Below are positions 57,837 through 64,000 of a stretch of 64,000 nt of DNA, one piece after another. Within the stretch, counting starts at the first letter, position 1. Every line of letters begins with the position of its first letter. A model generated the notes under the pieces. That model saw only the letters and a list, made by a program, of their open reading frames with translations. It had not been told where the DNA came from and ran no database searches. A program made the position numbers and the translations under genes. The stretch is from Lobosporangium transversale (Eukaryota; Mortierellomycota; Mortierellomycetes; Mortierellales; Mortierellaceae), in NCBI RefSeq assembly GCF_002105155.1, contig NW_019028979.1, positions 248,001 to 312,000 on the forward strand, read 5' to 3'.

Positions 57837-57873
<37 letters not shown>

Positions 57874-58070
57874 CCATGAAAAAAGCTCTCGAGGATGCAG
57901 ATGAAGACGCTGGAAGCAAGATGGATGTGGATAGTCAGACAGAGAGGACAAAACCACTTGGTCGTTTATATGTCCCGTCTCAGAAGGAAGTTGAGGAGTA
58001 CCTTGTTAAGAGGAGGAAGCAAGCCATTATGGATCGCTTTGTCAACGACGATGTTGTCCAGAGCGCATGA
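56765..58070 (+). CDS. ISY1: Pre-mRNA-splicing factor ISY1 (248 aa)
   Basis: Component of the NineTeen-associated part of the catalytic spliceosome. Six exons: 56765-56790 (26 nt), 56898-57067, 57176-57288, 57394-57511, 57626-57748 and 57874-58070. The N-terminus MARNEEKAQSMLYRFREAK is formed by the first splice. Other conserved blocks: RRNVIGDISRKVSKIQDP (about 45-62), GLSDFQIRDLNDEINKLMRE (about 65-84), GKEVPGARGYKYFGRAKDLP (about 113-132), TRAELYRHIDADYYGYRDEE (about 148-167). The C-terminus reads RLYVPSQKEVEEYLVKRRKQ. Slightly shorter than animal ISY1 (about 285), mainly in the linker and tail. The last intron consists largely of a T34 run ending at the acceptor. Confidence 0.95.
57838..57871 (+). 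repeat. T-rich run serving as the pyrimidine tract of ISY1 intron 5
   Basis: A continuous T run leads directly into the TAG acceptor of exon 6 (57874). An extreme polypyrimidine tract. Confidence 0.85.
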
Positions 58071-58429
58071 TTATAAAGAAGAACTCGTGCATTGTACTTT
58101 ATAATATTCAATAAAAAAGAATCAAAAGGAAAAGCATCGCACAGGAAAAAAAGAGGATGTAATATCAAATTATATTTATGGCTATATGAGCATATGTTGG
58201 AGCAGTTTTTTATCAAAGCAATCTTTTCTTGCCTTGCTTGCGTGCAAGCACTTTATTCGATCCTGCAGGCGCAACCAGAAAAGCGGTCACCAAGAAACTC
58301 ATCTAACTATGTGTTCCCTCTCATTCAAGAGTACCTCTCTCAATTCAACAACATTCATCCTCATCTTGCTTACACCTTCTCTACCCTTCGCACCTTTATT
58401 TATCTACCGCTTTTTATTTTTTCTGTAAT
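58071..58429. other. Spacer between ISY1 and glucosidase II beta
   Basis: ISY1 3' UTR (AATAAAA at about 58110) and the promoter/leader of the next gene. No gene supported. Confidence 0.55.
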
Positions 58430-60740
58430 ATGAGAACATCTGTATGTCTACCTGCCTTTATAACCCTTGCCCTGAGTGTGGCCATCGCGAAGGCCACTGT
58501 CGAGCCTATCCGTGGGGTTTCACCTTCTAGTAAATTTTAATCTTTTCCAGCTCTTTGCTCGTAAATAAAAGAAAAAGTAAAAAAGGGGAGACTGATAATT
58601 GATCCGAGCTTTGAAATAAATTAATTAGATGCCGATCGATACGTTCCTGATAAAAATGGACAATGGAAATGCCAGGATGGATTGAAAACAATTCCTTTTT
58701 CGGCCATTAATGATGACTATTGCGACTGTCAAGACGGTTCAGACGAGCCTGGTAAGTGAAGAGGACCTCTACTTTATTTTATTTTTTTTATTTTTTTACA
58801 CTCACTCTTTTGCTTTTTCTTCACCTTCTTAGGCACATCTGCCTGTGGGACATGGCCCTTTTACTGTAAAAACATTGGCCATGTGGGTAATGAGATCAAG
58901 TCATCCCGAGTAAACGATGGTGTCTGTGATCCAGAATGCTGCGATGGCAGTGACGAAAGCGATGGTCAAATTCATTGTCCTAATATCTGTGAAGAAGTCG
59001 GCACTCGTGCTAGAGAGGAGCAGGAAAGGATTCAGAAGATCCGTCGAAATGGAAGCCGGCTAAGGAGACAGTACATTCAACGCGGAAAAAACATCAAACA
59101 GAAAATGATGAAGGATTTGAGAGATCTGAAGTCTAAAACAAAGCAGTTAGAAAACCAGACAGCTGCTGCGAAAAGTGAGTCTTACTTTATTTATTTTGAA
59201 ATTACTCAGTGATGAATGAGTATCTTATACTCCAATATCTTTGTACTCCTGCGAAAAAGAAAAACTAGAGGCCGCCAATGAGAAACAAGAAGCGTATTTC
59301 GAAGGGTCAAAGAAAGAACGTGAAGCTACCCGCAAAACTCAATTGGTGTCGTTCATCAAGGAACAGAAAGTACGTCTAAAGCGTGCTCATGAGAGCAGGG
59401 AATTACTCTTTAACACTTTGAAAACCCTCAAGGAAAATCACAATAAGAATTACCACGATCTCATCGTCAAGGACACAGTCGCTGGATTCGATGAATACAT
59501 TACAGGTCAGGGAGAGGATTGGATGAGCACAATTTATGCAGGGGACAAGGACGGTGATAATGACAACAACAGCGATGAAGTTGCTATTGAAGGCTCCTCG
59601 GACAGTCATTTCAAAGCACTGGTGGAAGAAACAAACATCATTTTGCGAGAAATCGGCTCCTTGTTCGATCTGCTCGATAGTATGCGACTTGATTATAACA
59701 AGGAATATAATGATGAGGCGGTCCTGGCAGCTGTCAAGGTTACTGAGGATTTTGAAGCCATTTGGAACCTGGATCGCCAAGAGTTCAAGGGCGAAGAGCC
59801 ATTAGAGATCCCTGAGGAGGAGCAAGGAGACACTCCGGAGGCACTAAGGCTGAAAGAAGGTAAGGACAACAATCCGCATTAGCACGTTGGTCATTGACTG
59901 TTTTTTGGACTTGTCAATGTAGTTTACTATGTCTCGTAACAATGAAACCGTTCTTTTTAATAGAAGTGACTTTGGCACAAGAGGAATATGATACGGTATC
60001 AAACGAGGAACGAGAAGTGAGCGAACGTATCACCGATATCGAGAAAAAAATGAAGATGGACTTTGGTCCAGATGAGACTTTTGCTGAGCTTCTAGACCAA
60101 TGTTTCGAATATAAGGATATTGAGTACGTTTGTGGCACACTTCACTTCATTGGTATGCATCGATTATTGAATTGTCTTGTGAAATCTCAACTTTTTTATT
60201 TTTATCTCTTAGGTACATCTACTCAATCTGTCTTTATGGTGGTGCACACCAAAAATCATCTACGACAACCTCTCTTGGGTAAAGCAACGCTTTTTTTTTT
60301 CTCACTATGAATTAGATATCTATGAGGTAACCACGAACTTTATCCTTTCTCATTTAAACTCTTCTTTTTATCTTATTAGCACATTCGCGGCATGGGATAC
60401 TGAGACAGATGTTCCATACACTGTCCAGCATTATACGCGTGGCGACAAGTGCTGGAATGGGCCTGAACGCTCTGTTAGATTCGAGATGAACTGTGGTGAA
60501 ACTAATGAGATCATCTCTGTATCAGAGCCAGCCAAGTGTGAATACTTAATCAAGTTTCAAACACCTGCTGTGTGTTCTCTATTGGCCGATGATGATGCTG
60601 ATATCGATGATCAAACAAAAGGAGCAAATGAAGCACCTGTTGTCGCAGCACCGGGCTCTGTCAAGAACAAGGATAGCAAGAATAGTCTCAACACACATAA
60701 GGATAGCAAGGATGGTCCTAAAGCACATGATGAACTCTAG
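58430..60740 (+). CDS. GTB1: Glucosidase II beta subunit (583 aa)
   Basis: Regulatory subunit of ER alpha-glucosidase II (PRKCSH/Gtb1). It retains the catalytic subunit in the ER and recognises mannose on N-glycans during calnexin-cycle trimming. Seven exons: 58430-58529, 58629-58751, 58833-59174, 59260-59859, 59964-60123, 60213-60278 and 60380-60740. Signal peptide about 1-22 (FITLALSVAIAKA). LDL-receptor-A-like Cys repeats: NDDYCDCQDGSDEPGTSACG and NDGVCDPECCDGSDE, the GII-beta signature. A coiled coil rich in Glu and Lys occupies about 150-400. The MRH lectin domain is about 435-525 (YIYSICLYGGAHQKS, RGDKCWNGPERSVRFEMNCG, EPAKCEYLIKF). The C-terminus is HDEL. Exon 4 uses an AAG acceptor at 59257-59259 without a good pyrimidine tract; this is the least certain junction. 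The alpha subunit is not in this window. Confidence 0.93.
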
Positions 60741-61504
60741 ACAAAGACATCTATAATACACGTACAGCATAAAAAAAGACGTAGTGTTGCGAAAGAGAGC
60801 AAGACTGAGAAGACTATTTTTTTCGAAGTGAGATGAGACAGTCAGTTCTTGGGTTGGTGTTGCATTAAGAGAGAAATGGAATTGACTTTTTACTTATCAG
60901 ATCAAAATGGCTCTTTGGATAATGAGCTTTTTTTTTGGGAGGGTCCCACTCCTATAGACTATAAACTGTACATGTACAAGTTTTTGGGACTAGATTTATA
61001 CTAGGCTAAACTTCGTTTATCCATTTTAGTCTTGACCGTCGTTGAAATAAATCACAGCATAAAGTGTGAAAGAGCTCTGGCGGGACCTGAAATACGGGTG
61101 AGACACGGAATCCAGTTCATCATCACCACCAACCTCTCGCCCTCCGCCGTTTTTTTGGGGGAGATACTAGGATGAGTATCAGAGAAATAGAAAATGAACT
61201 GGGCAAAGGGCAAAAACATCGACGTATGGAAAATGAGCCGCTTTTCCCCTACTTCAAGAGCTTTTTGGAGGACGTCAAGTAGGATCATTGATTGTTCCGG
61301 CTGTCGTCTCCCAGTTTAGAACAAGCATCTTGTGTATCCTGTATGTATTTTGCTCTTTTTTTTTTTTTTTTTGCTCTCTTTTTTTCTTTCTTTACTTCTA
61401 CGCGTTCATAATTATACTTTCCAAACAGCTTTGAACTCTTAGGAATGAAGCGAGGGCGAAGATAGCAAGGGGGGAGAAAGCAAGGGCAAAGACAAAAAAG
61501 ATGA

Positions 61505-61828
61505 TTAATAAAATAAAAAGTAGGGCGAATTCTTCACTTGCTCAAAGCTCTGTTTTGTTTTTCCTAAAGATTCTTGGACAATGTTCCATGAAGCCTTCAA
61601 GCCCACTATCTCTTTTACAGAGATTTTGTTTTGACTGAAGGCAATAGACTTGGTTTGATCCATGAGACGGACGATAGATGATGAAGATGAACGATAGACT
61701 TGCAGGGAATGACTCGGTCTATCAATTTGCCTATTGTCTAAATCAAGTGCATTATTTTTATTATTTTTAAACCTCGGCGTAGAGGACACTTTCGTTCCCG
61801 GATGCTTAACCCTATAAGACTCGCGCAT
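61505..61828 (-). CDS. Weak candidate ORF, 107 aa
   Basis: ATG-initiated frame without homopolymer-driven residues. It is Ser/Lys/Asn-rich, with SSSSSIVRLMDQTKSIAF in the middle and LKASWNIVQESLGKTKQSF near the end. I recognise no family and see no splice partner or promoter evidence. A frame of this length can arise by chance in this much spacer, so it is listed only as a possibility. Confidence 0.18.
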   Translation of the reverse strand: MRESYRVKHPGTKVSSTPRFKNNKNNALDLDNRQIDRPSHSLQVYRSSSSSIVRLMDQTKSIAFSQNKISVKEIVGLKASWNIVQESLGKTKQSFEQVKNSPYFLFY

Positions 61829-62392
61829 GCCAATTCAAATAAATAAAATAAAATTTTAATGCCTTGAGAGCACAAGAATAATTGTCTACAGGAAAAAAAC
61901 TGTTCAAGGCATTCATTTTTAGAATGTTTCTTACGAACCATGCAACCATGCTTTTGGTCAGTAACCGTCGTATTTGTGGTACTCAATCAGATGTACCCTA
62001 AAGTCAGGAAATACACACCAGTGAACTGAACTGAATAAAAAAAAAAAAGAAAAAAAAAATGTAGGGCACATACAGCTCCCATGAACCCTTTTGTTCATTC
62101 ATCCACTCGCAATGGGAACCCAAAAGGGAGCAAGCGCCATGTTGTCTCATCATCCGCCCTCTCTCCTTGTCACGCCCTCCTTTCTCCTTTTTGTTTTTTT
62201 TATATAAAATTATACGGCTCCCAACTTTCCTTCTTTTCTTTTTTTTCCACCCTTCCATCCTCCTTCCTCTTCATACGCTCTCCTCTTCTAACATCTCTGT
62301 TGCAAAGATCTTGACCGTAGTCTTGATCTATAGCATCCTCTTCCTAGCCTTGCATCCTTTGCAAATTCCTTCCCTTCCATCCCTTTTCAGGG

Positions 62393-62400
62393 TATAAAGA
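62393..62400 (+). promoter_or_regulatory. TATA-like box of the S41-like peptidase gene
   Basis: TATAAAGA in an otherwise CT-rich region, about 240 nt before the ATG at 62637. That would leave a 200-nt leader, long but possible. Confidence 0.4.
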
Positions 62401-62636
62401 TTCCCTCCCACCGAAATCCTTACCCACACCTACACACATTCCATACGTCCGACCACCTTTCATCTCCAACCATCGATAACGTACCTCATCATCATTATCG
62501 CTCTATCAATTCATCTTCCAATCTCTCTAATCTCTCCTTCCTTTGATAGTTGTACCTTCCTGTCCATCGATCTTGAAAACTAATTAAGGTTTTGATACGA
62601 TCTGATTAAAGCGCAACCACATTTATTTACAGCAGA

Positions 62637-63059
62637 ATGAAATTCACTTCCATCCTCACCCTGACTGCTGCCTTGTGCGCTGTCACTGCAGCTGCTCCAT
62701 CCAAAAATGATTCCTGCACATTGATGTCTCAACAGGCCAGCAAACGAGGCGCTTCAATGAGCTATGGAGCCGTGAAGGGTTGCTTTGAGAGCCACCCATA
62801 CCGTCCTGACGTTGCTGAAAGGTCTTTGAGATCTGTGGAGAGAATGCTTAGCAACTTTTATGCATTTGTGGAACAAGCCAAACAAGATCCCGTCAAAGTT
62901 CCTGGTGGAAGCATCTTCAAATCCAAGCCCGTGGATATCCTCGGCGAGCTGGCCAGGATCCGTAGAAAGAAGGATTGGAAGAGCGACTATGAGTTCCAGA
63001 ACGCGATTGCTTATTTGCTTCTTTCGGTTAACGATGGCCATCTCTCCTACACGAGTAAG

Positions 63060-63109
<50 letters not shown>

Positions 63110-64000
63110 GAAAATCAAACAATCAATAAGAGAGGGATGCTAAATATATCTTTATTTATTATTTTTATTAATTTACATTAGACTACTGCTACAGGACTGC
63201 AGTTTTCCGGCAGCCTATCTCGCTCTACGCACCTGTAGTCAATGGCAAACAATCTGTACGTGTCTTTCACGTCAATACCGAATTCTCGAGCAAAGGTCTT
63301 CCCAAAGATCCAGCCTCCTTGACTGAATGTGAAGTTCTCACTATCAATGGCAAGCCCGCTATGCAATATGTTCAAGAGTTCACTGACCGCACTTCAGGTA
63401 TCTCCAAGGATCCAGGTGTTCGTCTCAATGACGCCTTCGCAAGCACATCCTGGGTTGGTGACCGCTGGGCTATCAGTCCCGGTGGATTCGCATACCGTTG
63501 GGAGCTTCCAGAGAAGTCATCGGTGGATTACACCCTCAAATGTCCAAAGAACCAGACCTTGAAATTGACTGTTCCTTGGGATATCCGTGCTTCAGACATG
63601 TTTGAAATTGATTATTCTAAGAATCAAAAAGCCTATTGGAGATACCAATGTGATGCTAATGGCTATTATGACAATTACAACGACGGAAAGAACAGCAACA
63701 ACAGAGCCAACAGCGCCAAGAGACTTACCTCTCCCCGTTTCATTAATGGGGGCGTGTCTATCAAAGGAGGTGTCTCTGTTACTGTCGCTCCAGCTACGAC
63801 CACCTTTCAGCGGCGTGGTGCCCTTCCAGCGGAGGAAGCTTCTAACACGTATGATGCTCCTCGCAACGGCAAATCTGGTAGCAAGGGACCATCAGTGATT
63901 ACTCAGGCAAAGCTGGTGGATTACACTACCACGACTGCATTCTATAAGATGAATGGTAGCAAGTACTCGGATGTCTGTGTCGCTGTCATCTCAACCCAGA
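62637..64000 (+). CDS. Secreted peptidase S41-family (CPAF-like) protein, 3' end outside the window
   Basis: Serine protease family S41 (tail-specific protease/CPAF-like) as found in many filamentous fungi. Two exons visible: 62637-63054 and 63182 to the window edge, joined in phase 1; the frame stays open to 64000. Signal peptide about 1-20 (MKFTSILTLTAALCAVTAAA). The conserved N-terminal block ends DILGELARI and then FQNAIAYLLLSVNDGHLSYT, with the NDGH motif next to the splice. Exon 2 gives NYCYRTAVFRQPISLYAPVV, VLTINGKPAMQYVQEFTDRT, and RLNDAFASTSWVGDRWAISP. The catalytic Ser/Lys region is expected downstream, outside the window, so activity cannot be judged. Extracellular location follows from the signal peptide and Cys content. 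Confidence 0.82.
63060..63108. repeat. T15-A34 homopolymer junction in the S41-like intron
   Basis: Starts 6 nt after the donor GT (63055). The longest TnAn junction in the window. Confidence 0.85.

Larger units (their letters stand above)
60741..62636. other. Spacer between GTB1 and the S41-like peptidase gene
   Basis: GTB1 3' UTR, AT-rich spacer with a T18 run near 61357-61374 and a weak minus-strand frame at 61505-61828, then a CT-rich promoter region (62150-62590) before the peptidase gene. Confidence 0.5.

Noticed and set aside
60279-60379. Possible 11-nt micro-exon within the last GTB1 intron
   Set aside because: It would introduce a stop; splicing straight from 60278 to 60380 keeps the MRH domain intact.

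Overview
The window is a stretch of fungal nuclear genome. It has intron-rich genes with GT-AG introns, long A/T homopolymers in introns and spacers, AT-rich intergenic DNA and an HDEL ER-retention signal. It also encodes a DASH/Dam1 kinetochore subunit, a complex restricted to fungi and a few relatives. The animal-like traits (attractin-type CUB/kelch protein, animal-type mitochondrial glutamate dehydrogenase, XLF with a Ku-binding tail, TMF golgin) and the homopolymer habit fit an early-diverging fungus, most likely Mortierellomycota. That placement is inference; no rRNA or other taxonomic marker is present. I saw no tRNA, rRNA, CRISPR array or intact transposon.

Layout. 1-5 kb: three paralogous genes for small (60-72 aa) proteins of an unrecognised family, one on minus and two on plus. 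5.2-9.3 kb (-): TMF/Sgm1-type golgin. 9.75-11.85 kb (-): HSPA12-like Hsp70. 12.5-13.8 kb (+): Dam1 with an unexpected C-terminal domain. 14.7-21.1 kb (+): 1812-residue attractin-like receptor. 21.5-22.4 kb (-): four-span membrane protein. 22.4-26.5 kb: about 4 kb without a supported gene. 26.5-27.7 kb (+): single-pass membrane protein. 28.9-33.9 kb (+): PMR1/SPCA Ca2+/Mn2+ pump. 34.4-38.3 kb (+): large unrecognised protein. 38.9-39.9 kb (+): YKT6 SNARE. 40.1-42.2 kb (+): XLF/Nej1-like NHEJ factor. 42.3-42.8 kb (+): mitochondrial BolA3. 43.1-44.8 kb (-): three-KH RNA-binding protein. 45.5-48.1 kb (-): mitochondrial glutamate dehydrogenase. 49.8-50.7 kb (+): unrecognised 289-aa protein. 51.0-55.5 kb (-): ISWI remodeller. 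56.8-58.1 kb (+): ISY1 splicing factor. 58.4-60.7 kb (+): glucosidase II beta subunit. 62.6 kb to the right edge (+): secreted S41-like peptidase, incomplete.

Exon models were built by hand from splice motifs, reading-frame continuity and family conservation. Every complete model closes to a whole number of codons ending in a stop. Four genes act in the secretory pathway (TMF golgin, PMR1, YKT6, glucosidase II beta). Others serve chromosomes (Dam1, XLF, ISWI), RNA (ISY1, KH protein) and mitochondria (BolA3, GDH). I see no operon-like logic. The most novel items are the small-protein trio, the Dam1 C-terminal extension, the XLF-like protein and the fungal attractin-like receptor.
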